64,000 nucleotides of DNA from Azadirachta indica (Eukaryota > Streptophyta > Magnoliopsida > Sapindales > Meliaceae). Made by a program: the position numbers and the translations under genes. Position 1 is the stretch's first letter; the number at the start of each line of letters is the position of its first letter. Under the pieces are notes generated by a model. The model had not been told where the DNA came from. It worked only from the letters and a program-made list of their open reading frames with translations, and did no database searches. This document shows, one piece after another, positions 12,693 through 24,790 of the stretch. The stretch covers positions 10,363,368 to 10,427,367 of the forward strand of contig CM040453.1 of assembly GCA_022749755.1 (NCBI GenBank), given 5' to 3'.

Positions 12693-15600
12693 GCATTGAT
12701 TTGATATGTTTCTGTGTGCAGTTTTCATAAAGAATCCAGTAAATGAATTGGATGATGATTAATAAAAAGAGAAGCAGCAAATTTTACACATGGAGATCAG
12801 AGCTATTCAGCTGCTTGGCTTATGACTTAGAACTTACGATTTCAAGTTTTAAACCAGCTCCTCCTATTATGTAGCGGTCAGTTGTTGCTAATGTCCGACA
12901 ATTTTTTAACAGTAATTTTTCATTTCAGTTCAGTTTGAAAATCTGAAAGGTAACTTTATCCCTTTGATAGTGGGTACAAAATATTCTTATTGATGATAAT
13001 TTGGTCTTATATGTTGTTTTTCCATACCGAATTTTGGATACTTTCAAAGTCTACATCCTAAGAGATTTTTTTGTTTTTATGACTGAAATATGAATATAGT
13101 TATTTTTATGTTTAAGAATAGTTTATTTTTAATTTATATTTAAATATTTGTCAAAAATATTTTAATATAATTAAGTTAAAAATTTATTTGTATTTAAATA
13201 AACGAATGTCTAGGCAATTAATATTTTTAATTTATTTACTAATAAAATTAAAATTTTATTTCACCAATTTTGACAACTGTCATTTCTCTCTCTTAGATCT
13301 CCTCTCTCTATTTTATCAGTTGTCACTTATAACTAAGTGCAAAACTTCAAAGTCAATATCTGTTCTAATTACAGATTAATTCAATATAATTTATTAATTA
13401 ATTAATATTAAATATTGCTATTATATATGTTAATATATATCTTTACAAATTACAAGATTCATATATATTATCTGTAAGATGAATTATAGAACGTATGTTG
13501 ACATTATAATACACATACAATGAATTCTTCGAGGTTTATGCCATGCAAAATTGAGAAATTTTATTAAATGTGCCTTTGATGTGTTAGAAGCTCATTTCTT
13601 GATTCTAAAGAGGATGAGACCATACTTGTTTGATTTGCAGATAAAATTAATAATTAGATGCTTTTTAATACTCAATTTCCTTTGAAAAGTATCAATTGTC
13701 ATACGTTTCTATTTTTTGTTTATTAATGAGAAAATGTGTAAAACAAAAGGAAAACTAAGAAAGAAAATAAAATCTGCTAAATGATAGTTGTTTGGTTTTC
13801 TTGGTGAAATTGAAGAAATTCAAAAAATATAGAAATTTGCTTCTGCTGCTTGGCTATGTCTCATTTAATCACTAAATTTATCACACAACTAGTATTTATG
13901 CATATAATTTGAGAAGAATATGAAAATTTTAGTAGAAACTTTCTACATTACTTATTTGAATGAATTTGATCATGCTTCACAGGCTTAAAGTCGGTTCACC
14001 TGCGGACGCTGGGCTTGTGCTAAACCGATGTGGGCTTGAAGCTAAACAGGCAACTATTGTTCAGAAAAAGTATACATTTGAAGAAATTATCATTATAGGA
14101 AATAAATAATAATGAGTAGCAATTTACTACATTTGTTAAATAGTTCTTAAACAACTGAGAAAATGTAAACTAACTTACATTTTAAAGCTTTTGGGCGCAT
14201 GATTTGAATCTATGAAACTATAGACATAAGAGAAGCAGCAAGCCACCTTATGAATCCTTGCTGAAACCGTTAATCTAAATTTGGCAGAAGTGGCACTGCA
14301 TCTACCAGAATCAAAATCATGTCTGACATTCATTTCTCTGTTAAAAATTGTTGCAGAGTTCAACATACAACTTTCAGGAAAAATTGATTAATCTTAGGTT
14401 AGAACTCGTACAATTTTGAGGTAATATAGGTGGATATATAGGCAGTAAAATACAGATTGGTCAGCAATTTGGGTACTGATTAATTTTATTTTCTTGATTC
14501 AACATTACTTGTGAAGTCAAGTGCTACATTGTAATATTTTTCAATATAATTTAAGATTTAGTGATCCATTTGATTTTTACTGAGGGAATAAAGCGTATTA
14601 GTCATGTGCAGTGTGGAGGATATGCACTTGTAAATTCGAAATTACATTAGAGGAATCTTGTAATTCATTCCTCTTCGTGACTCCAGCAAAGCTTTGTAAT
14701 AAGACCCCTAAAAGACTTAATTGATTTGAGATGTTTGTATATATATTGGATGATATATATATATATATATATTGTCCAACTATTGTACGCGGTATTACTA
14801 CTCCAATCTCCAATTTTCGAAATTAAATAATTAATTAAGTTGTAGTTGTAGATAATAAAATATGTATTTACACTAGTTGAGTCTGGGCTAGCCGGTTTAC
14901 AATGAAACAATAAAGCTTCTAAATATTTATTTCTTTCTTCTTTTTTCCTTCCCAAAAAAAATTGTAATGTTACAAACTTGTTATCATTCCTGATAAACCT
15001 CTTTAAAGATTGTAGATACATTCATATTTTCAAATGTAATATGTAAGAAAATAACTAAATGCCTCAATTATTCCTTTGGACAAAATGAATTATATGATAG
15101 TCATCTTTTTTCTCTTCACTCTAAGATCATTGTAGATATAGAGAGAAAAATAAAAAGGAAAGATAGGACTATAGTCTACATGTTTTTTGTGGTTCTTTTG
15201 TTTCATTTTTTATTTTAATTTTTTTACAGATTATAAGTTTGAGACAAAGTTAGCTATTGATGTATGCTTCGGCTAGGATCCCGGTCAGGTTAAAATAAGG
15301 ATTTGCTTATGGAAAATAAATGCAAACAAATGTCTATGGATGACTGCAACTCATTCCATACTAATGCTATTTGCTTTTTGTACATTAATTAATTAATTAA
15401 TTAATTAATTAATAAAAATATGTTACTACCTTAGTCCATCCGAGAATATCTGTATTCCGAACTTTTTTTTCAACAACGAAACATGTATCTTAGCATGAAC
15501 TTTTTAATTAAATATGACAAAAGTACGTGTCAAAATATATTTATATTCACTAAGAAAAGGAAAAGAAAGAGTGACGAGAGTGATGTATCAATGAAGAAAA

Positions 15601-15731
15601 TTAAAGAAAATACTTTAATATAATAATTGTACTGTGGGCGTCAAGCATCATTTATACGTTAATAAGGGTATTTCATTCTCGTACATTCAGTATCACTCGT
15701 TTCACTCATGTTTTCGAATCAAATACTACAA
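12693..15731. other. AT-rich spacer
   Basis: No gene supported. A slightly GC-richer island at 13980-14065 could be translated but matches no family I recognise. (TA)n occurs near 14752-14772. An inverted copy of the 12.6-kb module lies at about 15290-15380. Positions 15560-15731 are the 3' flank of the SRA frame and are duplicated, inverted, at 3235-3420. Confidence 0.5.
15384..15412. repeat. (TTAA)n microsatellite
   Basis: About seven uninterrupted ATTA/TTAA tetranucleotide units. Simple sequence repeat with no clear function. Confidence 0.9.
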
Positions 15732-16391
15732 CTATTTTTCCCCAACATTAAATCTTCTTAGCATGAACTTAAAAACTAGTTTATCGAATGGCCCTACTTC
15801 ATTCCAATAATCATCCACAAAGAAGAAGCCATCATAAACATAAATGACATTAGAAGAACCATTACGTATTTTACGAATAACCCTCGCAGGAGTTTTTGCC
15901 TCTATACTATTCTTTAAAGCCAGATTTCCTCTTTCAAGCTTTTGATCCTCTATTTCGGTCTTATTTGCTATCTTTGGATTTCCTCCTTGACCTGAATAAA
16001 TCAATACATCACGAGACTTTGCGTCATTAGGATAACGTCCCGAATTAACAACACTTGTTGCCAATAATTTCCCACCCACGACTGTCATATAGTCTATACC
16101 AGAGGAAAAAAGATGATGAAGACCAATCACATTTAATTCACTCATCCATTGAAACTTATCATCCTCTTCTACTCCAGGGATTGAACCTAATCTATTGCTT
16201 GTGTTAATCCATTTTCCTTTACTTCGGAGAACCCTTGCTGCCTTCAAAAAAATTTTTACAGTTTCCTTTCTATACAATCCTGATGACTTTTCTGCTGCAT
16301 GCTCTTGCTTGATCTTGTAAAACATCTCCTGAAACAAATTCGGCTTAAAAATTTGATACTCGAAATTTTCAAGTTCGGTTTGGTTTTTCAA
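15732..16391 (-). CDS. SRA/YDG-domain protein (SUVH5/6-like, no SET domain)
   Basis: The open frame is 219 residues. Residues from about 22 to 68 match the pre-SRA region of SUVH proteins (MFYKIKQEHAAEKSSG, KGKWINTSNRLG). A full SRA/YDG domain follows: GSIPGVEEDD, LNVIGLHHLFSSGIDYM, LATSVVNSGRYPNDA, VLIYSGQGGNPK, EDQKLERGNLALKNS, YVYDGFFFVDDYW and GPFDKLVFKFMLRR. SRA domains flip out and bind methylated cytosine in the nucleus. SUVH proteins continue with pre-SET and SET domains, which are absent here, but SRA-only proteins are known in plants (Arabidopsis At5g47150/At5g47160). The first 21 residues look like repeat-derived sequence; a splice acceptor TTTGTTTCAG ends at 16329, so the true exon probably starts at 16328. 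Whether it is transcribed is unknown. The absence of stops over the whole domain argues for recent origin or constraint. Confidence 0.75.
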   Translation of the reverse strand: MKNQTELENFEYQIFKPNLFQEMFYKIKQEHAAEKSSGLYRKETVKIFLKAARVLRSKGKWINTSNRLGSIPGVEEDDKFQWMSELNVIGLHHLFSSGIDYMTVVGGKLLATSVVNSGRYPNDAKSRDVLIYSGQGGNPKIANKTEIEDQKLERGNLALKNSIEAKTPARVIRKIRNGSSNVIYVYDGFFFVDDYWNEVGPFDKLVFKFMLRRFNVGEK

Positions 16392-16420
16392 AAATTCGGA
16401 CCGTACCTACCCCTACTTAC
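16331..16420 (-). repeat. Repeat-like linker between a GDSL exon and the SRA exon
   Basis: On the minus strand this 90-bp stretch starts with the GTAAGT donor of the GDSL exon and ends with the acceptor TTTGTTTCAG of the SRA exon. Its middle (CGGTCCGAATTTTTGAAAAA, AAACCGAACTTGAAAATTTC) resembles the CCGAAC-rich tandem at 21283-21545. It may be a small insertion that brought the two exons together. Confidence 0.45.
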
Positions 16421-16596
16421 CTTAATAGATGAAGCCAATTGATCAATAATATTTGTAATTATTGGGTGAATTTTATCCAAACTCCCTAAAAGAATTTCTT
16501 TTTTAGTAAGATCATTCTGCCCAATGTCAAAAGTATATAAAGCCTTTACGAAATTCTCAGTTCCTGAAAATTTGGCTCTTTTAATCTCATTCTTGG
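16421..16596 (-). pseudogene. Isolated GDSL-lipase exon 3 with intact splice sites
   Basis: On the minus strand a TTAATTAG acceptor precedes a 176-nt exon encoding AKNEIKRAKFSGTENFVKAL, YTFDIGQNDLTKKEILLGSL and DKIHPIITNIIDQLASSIK, followed by a GTAAGT donor. The length equals the 176-nt exon 3 of the GDSL gene at 53593-53768, and block III (GQND) is intact. Exons 1-2 were not found in the 1 kb upstream. The exon ends in phase 0, and the SRA exon 90 bp downstream opens in the same phase, so splicing would fuse the two in frame. Confidence 0.85.
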
Positions 16597-19500
16597 CTAA
16601 TTAAGAGAATAAGTTATCAAAAATCATAGCTAAAATTTAACCTTTTCTCTTTAAAATCATGCCTCTCTTTTGCTCATTTCATTTTCTTTTTTTTCTTTCT
16701 CTTACTTTGTCTCTTTTTTATCTTCTTTTCTTATGTTCTCCAAACTAGAATTAGAAGGAAGAATTTTTGTAAAAACAAAATATGTTATTCAATTTTGATA
16801 TAAAATTGAATAAGGATACATTTTGGTCATTTTAACAAGTAAATTACTAATTTTATTTGCTTTTTAATTTTACACAAGCCCGTACTGTAAGCTTATTTCT
16901 TGTAAATAATAAAAATATGTGTTTACTTATTATTTCATAAAAACTTTGGAAATCTATTTATTAATAAAACAAAATATCAATTAAATAAAATGAGTTTACC
17001 CAAATTGGGCTTTAAAAAACAGGCTCCCCAGGCTTTAACAAACAAATTTGGGTTTAAAACAAAATTGGGTATTGGAGTTAAAAACTGAAGCTTTCAATGT
17101 CGAGCAAAATTATCAAAATAAGAAAATGTTAATAAAATCATTATATATATATATTATAACATATAAATCATATTTTTCTACTGCAAGTTAAATTTTTTTA
17201 TGAATTAAAATATATTTTCTAATTAATAGTATTTAAAAATGATGAAAGAAAAAAATATTGGAAAAATTGAAGAAGTAAAAAATAGTTTCACGTTAATTTT
17301 TGTAAGGTTTTGTCAAAATATTTGTTTGTCAAAGTGTGTGTATGAGAAATATTCACAAAAAATTCAACTTTCTTTAAAAAATTGTTTAAAGTCACTTACT
17401 GAATAAATATGAGAAAAAAAAAGTTTTTGGTATATAATAGTAAAATTGTTTTCTATATTATATGAATTTAATGTTTAAAGTATTGCGAATTCTAAACTTA
17501 TAATAGGGTGTATTAATAAATGAGTTAGAAACATTACTATTAATTTTTTTTTATCTCTTTGTATTTAAATTTAATATTCAAAGTTTTTTTTTTTAATACA
17601 AGTTTAATTTTAAGTTGTATTCAAACACCAAAATTCAAAATTTTTGGGCCTTAGAAACTTGATGAGCAGTTTATATATTAATGATTTTAAATGACGTCTT
17701 AATGGGCCTTAAAAGTGATGTACTTATAGCGACAATCTGGGCTTCACTACAAAGTTGAGTTTGAGACCATACTACTTTTTGAAACAAACAAAGAATGCTT
17801 TGATTATATACAAATACTAGACAACTCTAAGGAAAAACAATATGTTAATAGTTTTATATATGTGGGAAATTCACAATTTCTCCTCTAAATTATGATCAAG
17901 AAAAGTCTCTGGACATAGTTTGGCTTGTATAGAGCATGCTTGATGTTCGCATAATAGTGGAGGAAAAATTTTGAAGTGTGGCACGTGAAATTTTTTTATT
18001 CTCATCTAAAACTTTTTAAATAAAAATATTATTATCAGAAAAATAAAACAAGAAGTGAAATTAGGGGTATCTTTTTATGTCCTTAAAAATTCAAGAGTAT
18101 TTAACACATCCTATGAATTTAGAAACTATCTAATGTTTCCCTAAAAGTCAAGAGCTGTATAGGAATATCCCTCATATTTTCTTCTTTTTTATTTTCAATC
18201 ATAATATATTACACCCACAATTACACCCACTTTCAGTAAAAACATCGTACCAACTAATTTTTATCAAGAAAATTTCATCAGTGGTATTAAAAATGCAACT
18301 TAAGTTCAATCAACAACAGCTTATTTTGGTTGTGCAGCTCGCAGCTTTGTTGCTCTGCTGGCTTTCATGACTTAGATAAAATTTATAAGTATTACATTAT
18401 ATTTACATACATTTTATTTTTAATTAATTTTATAACTTCGTGTTTTAACTTTAAATTTTATGAATATTATATTTTATTACAATTTTTTCATTAAATTTTA
18501 TTCTTCTATTAACTGCAATTTTCAATTTACAAGGTATACCTTACATTTGTAGGTTTATCTTTGATTTAGAAACATTGAAATTTAATAGTTTCAAAATAAT
18601 TGTATGTATGATATCATTTTTATTTTTTAATTTTATTATTATATTATTTTGTATTTTCATTTTCTTAGATTTTTTTGTTGAAAAATAGAAACATTAAAGA
18701 AAGAGTAAAATTAAGGTAAATTTATTTTAACTTTCAATCAATTATTTAAAATTAACCTTAATATTAATGATATTATTATTAAGAAAAAGTTTATGTAAAA
18801 TTTTACAAATTTTTATCTATATATAATTTTTATAAATTTCGTAGAGATATATGAAAATACCGCTCATTTATTAGTTTATAAAACTTCCTCTATATATATA
18901 TATATATGGTCGAAATGGGCCAAATGCCACTCTAAAATCAAGTCTAATGACTTGGAGTAGCGAATAAGAGAGTTTTGGCCCAAAAAGAAAATAAAAGAAA
19001 ATTAAAAAAAAAAAAACGCAAACTCAAATTTTTATAAATGTGGTCTGTCTTTTAAAATCAACAAAGGTATCTTTTCAAATTTTAGAGAGAGGCTGGGATT
19101 CAAGGTTGAGATTGACTTGCAAGGTTCAATTCAACAAGGCCTCTTTTTCCCGACCGCCCCAATTTCTTATTTTCAAATTCAAATTTTGTTTGATTAAATT
19201 ACTTCAATATTCATTTTATTTACTAAATAATTATAAAAGTTATATCACTTTATTTTACTCAAATAAGTCCTTCAAAAATTGATAAATTTTAAATTTAATC
19301 AATTAAAGCTCTTATTATTATTTACAGATCTTCAATTTAATCAATCTTTAAAAAAGTTTAATTTTTATTTCTTAATAAAGAAATTTACTAAAATAATTGA
19401 AAACTAAAAAAATTAAATAATTGTTAATAATTAAATTTAGAAAAATAAATTTTGATAAAATAAAAATAATAAATTAATGTCAAACAAAATAATAATTTGT

Positions 19501-20225
19501 AATTAATGAATTTATCGTTATAATATAATAATTTAAGATTTACAAACAAATAAATTCTTAAAGATTTTTCTCTGTAGATTTCATTTTCTTATTTACTAAA
19601 CAGAATAATATTATGTAAAATTATCAAAAAATAAAAATTTTAATGTTAATTGAATAAATTTTTCTAACTTTATCAATTCTATTTAAAAATTATATCATAA
19701 TTTACTACTGCAGTTATTTGTTTTTTTTTATTTATATAGATTAATAAAAATATTATAATAAATTTATCAATCAAATTTGATATTTTGTTCTAAAATTTTA
19801 TTACTAGTTGTAATATTTTTTATATAAATTTTATTAATTAAATTGGTAATTATTATCATTTATCTTATGTTTAACAATTAATTTATGAAAAAACCAAATG
19901 TTTATTTAATCATATTATTTTAATGATATGTGAAATGGTGATTCTATATATACATAAGTAATTTTTTATTATTAAAAAGATATAAAATTCTGTTTTGTAT
20001 TACAATATTTGATAAAAGATTATTTTTTGATAACAAATTTAAAATTGATGATTGTAAGAACTAATTTTTGTTAAATACTTTAAATAAGTAATCAAGTCAA
20101 TAAATTTAATAATTTAAATAGTAATACAAGATTTAAAAAAAGAAAGAAATTCTTAAAGTTTTTCTTTTTCTTCACAAATTTTCTTTTCTTATTTATCAAA
20201 TAAAACATTTATATCTCTAAAATAT
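16597..20225. other. AT-rich spacer, nothing recognised
   Basis: Strongly AT-rich with many homopolymer runs. A short (TA)n lies at 18890-18906. The open frame at 19040-19282 (+) has no recognisable features. Small dispersed similarities (AATTGGGCTTTAAAAAACAG-type text at 17000-17060) hint at decayed transposon sequence, but no family could be assigned. Confidence 0.5.
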
Positions 20226-21124
20226 TAACCATACACCCAATTATTTTGAAAAATTAATTTGATTAACGGTAGGTAATCACATGACATGCTTATATTTTCA
20301 TTAATCATAAGGTCTTAATTAATTATTAGTTATTAGTGTTTAAAACTTACTTTTATATTTCTCTTTTATGGAAACGTCAATTTTTATATGTAATTCATAG
20401 TATGTATTTGCTCTCATTTCAAAAAATTTGTTATTTTCTTACTCTGCACTGGATTAGTGCACTCTAAATGTTTCAAGCATAAATATTATATATACCTAAT
20501 TTATGGTTAAAAGTTCAAAGTCAAAGAAAAAAAATGCAACTTGTTAATCATCTCAGCCATTATTTCAAATAGAACGAATTGAAACTTAGATTATGTGTTC
20601 TACTTGTTGACCCTCAAACTTACAGTTAAAATTCAATAGTAAATTAGTATCAACTGATGACTTATGCCTTAATTAAAAAGAAATGAATGAAATCAAACTT
20701 CTTTCAACTTGTAGAAGAGTCATAATAATTAGTTGGGTAATCTTTCACTAGCACATTAATTGGATTAGGTAAAAATTCTTAAATATTTGTATTTCCACTA
20801 ATTAAAGAAATGCTAAAGAATTTGGATTCTTTTGAATTCTCATAATAAAAGGAAAATTGATCTCTTTAATTAATTAAAATTGACATTAATGAAAACAACA
20901 TTAACTGTAATTGTTATTGAAGTTAAAGTTAAAGATGAAAGTGAAATCACGGTATCCATTATTTCTTTTTTGATGTTATTAATAGATGTTAGGATTCTTA
21001 AAATGACTTTAATGAAAGATTTATTTTTTAATTTTTTTTATCATTCTACCATGAAATTAATTAGTGATAGGCATGCTTAGTGGGTCTTAACTCTAAACAA
21101 AGAGTACTTTAGTTCTATTTCATT

Positions 21125-21270
21125 TGTACATGTATATATAAGCTTCTTCTCATGATATCAATTGTCATATATTTCCTCTCGATTTAATTGTTTTCAAGTC
21201 TCAGTTCAGCTGCTTTTTTAAATTTCTGGTAAGAAGTTTTCAATAATTCTATTCATATAATTCTTAAATT
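21125..21270 (+). promoter_or_regulatory. Orphan GDSL promoter and leader exon
   Basis: The TATA-like TATATATAA at 21133 and the following AGCTTCTTCTCATGATATCA, GTCATATATTTCCTCTC and AAATTTCTG match the promoter and leader of the GDSL gene at 52724-52860. The leader ends at TTCTG|GTAAG (donor at 21229), a good plant donor. After about 21270 homology stops abruptly at a CCGAAC-rich tandem repeat, so the coding part of this GDSL copy is gone. Confidence 0.78.
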
Positions 21271-21282
21271 TCTGATCCGGTC

Positions 21283-21545
21283 CGGATTTTTTGGATTAAA
21301 ACAGAAACTAAACCGAAAATTTTGAGTTTTTTATTTTAAGAACTGAAACAGGACTGAATTGCATAAAATATCGAACCGAACCTGTAAATTTCGATCCAAT
21401 TTCAATTCGGTTTGAATTTTTTGGATTAAAATTGAAACTAAACCTAAAATTTCGAGTTTTTTATTTTAAAAACCGAAACTGGACCGAATTGCATAAAATA
21501 CCGAACTGAACCTGTAAATTTCGGTTCGATTTCAGTCCAGTCTGG
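21283..21545. repeat. 130-bp tandem repeat, two units, CCGAAC-rich
   Basis: TTTTTTGGATTAAA recurs at 21287 and 21417, a period of 130 bp. Each unit contains AACTAAACC, GAGTTTTTTATTTTAA, GAATTGCATAAAATA and GAACCTGTAAATTTCG. The right end carries GGTTCG/CCGAAC motifs. It replaces a GDSL coding region relative to other copies. No terminal repeats or coding capacity were found, so its class is unknown. Confidence 0.85.
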
Positions 21546-22165
21546 TCAGGTTCGAACTAGTTTTTCTGCCTACTCCTAAATGTTGATAAAGTTTCGTAAT
21601 TGGCATGCCTTTGCCAAATCGGGTTGACCATCAAGACCTACCCTTTAGTAATAAATTGTAAATAATTAGCATTGGATAAACTTGAACATAAGACATAATA
21701 GTGACATTTCAATGTTCTTACGACTGAACCAATTGAATCTTATGATCAAATGAATCAATTATTTCAATAAATAAGCCTTTGACAGTGCATATATATTTAT
21801 ATAAAATAAATTATATTAATAATGAAAATTTTCTAATATAAACAAATTTGTAAATAAAAATGGTTATACAACCATTGAAAATTTTAAAATAATTTGAATT
21901 TAAAATTATTATTATTGTTAAATTATAAATTCTTAAAATTATTATCATTAGCTATGATTTTAGAATAATTTTGTTTTTATAATAGTTTAGATTTATTTTC
22001 TTTGATAATTATTTAAGAATATTACAAAAAATTTTAAAAATTAATAATAATAACATGATAATAATTTTCAAAAATTTATATGTCCTTAAATATTTGTTAA
22101 AGAAAATAATTTTAATCAATTATAACAGTAAAAATTATTTTGAAATTATTATTAATGATAGCATT

Positions 22166-22598
22166 TGTTTGGAAAGATAGCAATGGACCTGTGAGTTAAT
22201 AGGTTTTGTGCTAACAAACTCGATACTTGGTCAGTCCTAGTACATCCTATTCGACTCAACTTAGGAGGGGTCCTGATCAGATATCACATGAGTGAGTTTA
22301 CTTGAATAAATCAGACTGTTACTTATTAGAATCTTTATGAGAGGGACAAAATGGAATTAGTAATCGTAATTTGAGGCAAATTAGGATTCCACAAAATATG
22401 CTCTACAATCTATTAGAATTCCTAATGTTACTAAAATAAGGAAGATAGCACTCCTATATATATGTCATATTCTCTTCATACAAGGGCTCATAATTTCTCT
22501 GAAATAAGTAATAAAGCAATTTTTTATTTTGAGCAAAGAAGTGGGGAGAATTCAATCCTTATTGTGTGATATCAAAGCTACAAATTTTGATATCAACA
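22166..22598 (+). repeat. Left LTR of the D1 Ty3 element
   Basis: TG..CA bounded. Contains TATATATATG near 22455, a possible TATA box, and AGTAATAAAGCAATTTTTTA, a possible polyadenylation region. Partner LTR at 24791-25222. Confidence 0.88.
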
Positions 22599-22599
22599 G

Positions 22600-22614
22600 T
22601 TGGCGTCGTCTGTG
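22600..22614 (+). other. Primer-binding site of the D1 Ty3 element
   Basis: TGGCGTCGTCTGTGA directly follows the left LTR (one-base gap). It resembles the TGGCGCCGTCTGTGG site of plant Tat-type elements with a C-to-T change. Confidence 0.75.
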
Positions 22615-22635
22615 AAAAACACGATTGAAAAGCTA

Positions 22636-23206
22636 TAGATGAAGAACAAGTTATCAGAAGCCATCCAACTGAAAGGATTGGTGAGGGAGACTCATCAGAC
22701 TCCAATTGCCAACTAGCCCCATTATGACAATCCCAAGGACAAGAAGCAGTCCACGATGGGGATGTAGATACAGTCCAAATTGTACAAAAGTTGAAAGAAA
22801 GTTAGTGCAAGTACTTGGAAAGAGACAAATAAGTGAAAGCTTTGGAGAATAAGAACAAGTTAATGGAAAAAGAGATCGAAAACCTTAAGAGGATAATTTA
22901 AGAAGCCATAATTGAAAGATAAATTTCGTAAGCTGTAATCGCCGGAAACGAAGAAAGCGTTATCAAACCTGAAAATCCACGTAAACAATTGCTTCCAAGA
23001 AGATCAGAAAGTAGATTACAAGTATAGAACAATCATCATAGATAGAACTATGCACCAGTCCCTGAGGAAGGAGTTTAAGAGTAGGAGCAAGCACGTGTCT
23101 ATCAAAATGAAACAATACCCTTGGGAGTTCAAGAGGAATCAAAGCACAGACCAATCAATGTGTGGCATGAGTAAAACCTTGGCAAAAGAACATCTGAACA
23201 TGGCAT
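22636..23206 (+). pseudogene. gag N-terminal relic (coiled-coil) of the D1 Ty3 element
   Basis: Matches the better preserved D2 copy at 59992-60567. The frame runs through an ALENKNKLMEKEIENLKRI segment, a lysine- and glutamate-rich coiled coil. The start codon equivalent is ATA rather than ATG. Several stops sit where D2 or the ancestral codon has CAA/CAG, for example in AATTTAAGAAG versus AATTCAAGAAG. Not functional. Confidence 0.75.
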
Positions 23207-23349
23207 GAGTTCGGAAGATATAAGAGTATACCTAAACCAAAAACACAAAAGGTACAAGGAAAAGACTACTCCTTAAAAAACTCTGAACATAGCAAAACCC
23301 ATGACTGATCAGGTATTAAGTGGCTGATGAGGTTGGGCATGCATTTATA

Positions 23350-23640
23350 GCAAGAGAAGTGAGATGAAGCGCTCATCAGGATAGCTGCTTACTAAAAACG
23401 AGTCATAAAGTATTATAATAAAAGAGTTTATGTGAAATGTTTTTGCGAGGGAGACTTGGTGCTATGGCAAGTCACACAAAATATCAAAATACTTGTTGAA
23501 AGAGCTTTGGGAGGAAACTGGGAAGGTCTGTACAAGGTGGCCAGAATTGTTAAGTCAAGAGTTTACAAACTACAACACCAAGATGGAAAAAAGGTCAAGA
23601 AACCATGAAATGCGGAGATGGTAAAGAAGTATTACCCTTA
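23350..23640 (+). pseudogene. Integrase C-terminal tail of the D1 Ty3 element
   Basis: The frame reads DEALIRIAAY, then KYYNKRVYVKCFCEGDLVLW, ALGGNWEGLYKVARIVKSRV, YKLQHQDGKKVKKP and NAEMVKKYYP. This is the classic plant Ty3/gypsy integrase end (GDLVL, NWEGxYKV, YKLxxxDGK, NAExxKKYY). Stops interrupt it before KRV and before NAE (TGG to TGA). The catalytic core of integrase is not present, so the element lost everything between gag and this tail. Confidence 0.85.
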
Positions 23641-23649
23641 AAGAATCAT

Positions 23650-24270
23650 TAATAAAAAGATCTGAACATGATTCAAATCATAACAATTATCTTATTCTCA
23701 TATCTTAATATCCCAAAAGTTGCTGTAAAAAAGAACTAACCACAATGTAAATCAAGCAATCATAATAAGAAGATTAATAAATGCACATTCAAGAGTTGTT
23801 ATAAAAAAAGTTCTAACCATAATTTAGATCAAGCAACAACGATTAGAAAATTAATAAATTTTGATTATTTAATAAGTTGTCATAAAAAAATCTAACTGCA
23901 ATTCAGATCAAAATATCAATAAATTTCAGCAGATTGCCGTAAAAAGATCTGACTACAGTTTAGGTCAAACAACGATAATTAGGAATTCAACGAAGTTTAT
24001 TTAATTAGCAAATTATCATAAAAAGATTTGACCATAGTCCAGATCAAACAATGGTTAGAAGTCATTTATCTAAGGAAATCGTTAAAAAGATCTTACCAAA
24101 GTTCAAATCAGAAAATCAATAAATTTTGCCTATTCAACAAACTGCCACAAAAAATATCTGACCTCAATTCGAATAAGATGATGAAGTAAGTTTTGAAAAA
24201 AGTTGTAAAAAGATTTTACCTCAATTCAAACCATACAATAACCAAGAGAATCATAAAATTTGTTTCATAC
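23650..24270 (+). repeat. Degenerate tandem array in the element 3' region
   Basis: Units of roughly 70-80 bp share a core of the form AAAAAGATCTGACYACAGTT followed by a CAGATCAAACAAYGATTAG-like tail. About eight diverged units can be picked out by eye. The equivalent array in D2 is 61010-61600. Such arrays are known between pol and the 3' LTR in Tat-type elements. Non-coding. Confidence 0.72.
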
Positions 24271-24790
24271 AAGAATTGTTAAAGAAAAAACCTAGTCAAA
24301 ACATAGACTTTACGTTGACTTGTGTTCAATATTAGCAAAGTCCGTTTCCATTAGGAAATATAAAAGATGACCTTAAAGAAAGCTCAGGCCATGATGCGTG
24401 CAATTTCTATTTACTCCATATGATTTGCTTGATTGAGACAATGGAAGAAAAAATATTGCAAGTAAACATTCATATAACGTTAGTTAAAAAAAAAAAAAAA
24501 TAAATAGCGCCAACTTAAGTATTAAAAATTATGAGTACAAGAAACACAATTCTCTAAATTCTTATTTATGCTTTTTATATTTTTTTGCTACAAAAAGAAA
24601 ATTTTGTCTAACTTAAGCATCGGAGAGTTTTTGCCAATAAAAGTAGCTTCTCTTGATTGTTATTTATTTTATAGATTATTTACAATAGAGAAAAGGAATT
24701 GTTGTTAGATATCGAAGTTCAAGTCTATAGATCGTTCTTAATAAAATTTTCAGTGAAAATATTAGTTTCACTAAAAAATAAGGAGCTTGG

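Noticed and set aside
13980..14065. GC-richer island that could encode a short peptide on +
   Set aside because: About 30 codons, no family match I can support and no flanking exon signals.
14598..15021. Overlapping minus-strand open frames
   Set aside because: They cross a (TA)n run and have Ile/Tyr-rich composition typical of chance frames in AT-rich DNA.
19040..19282. 80-codon frame on +
   Set aside because: No recognisable motif; its second half is translated AT-rich spacer.
23650..24270. CRISPR-like regular repeats
   Set aside because: Units are degenerate, spacing is not constant and the context is a plant LTR element.
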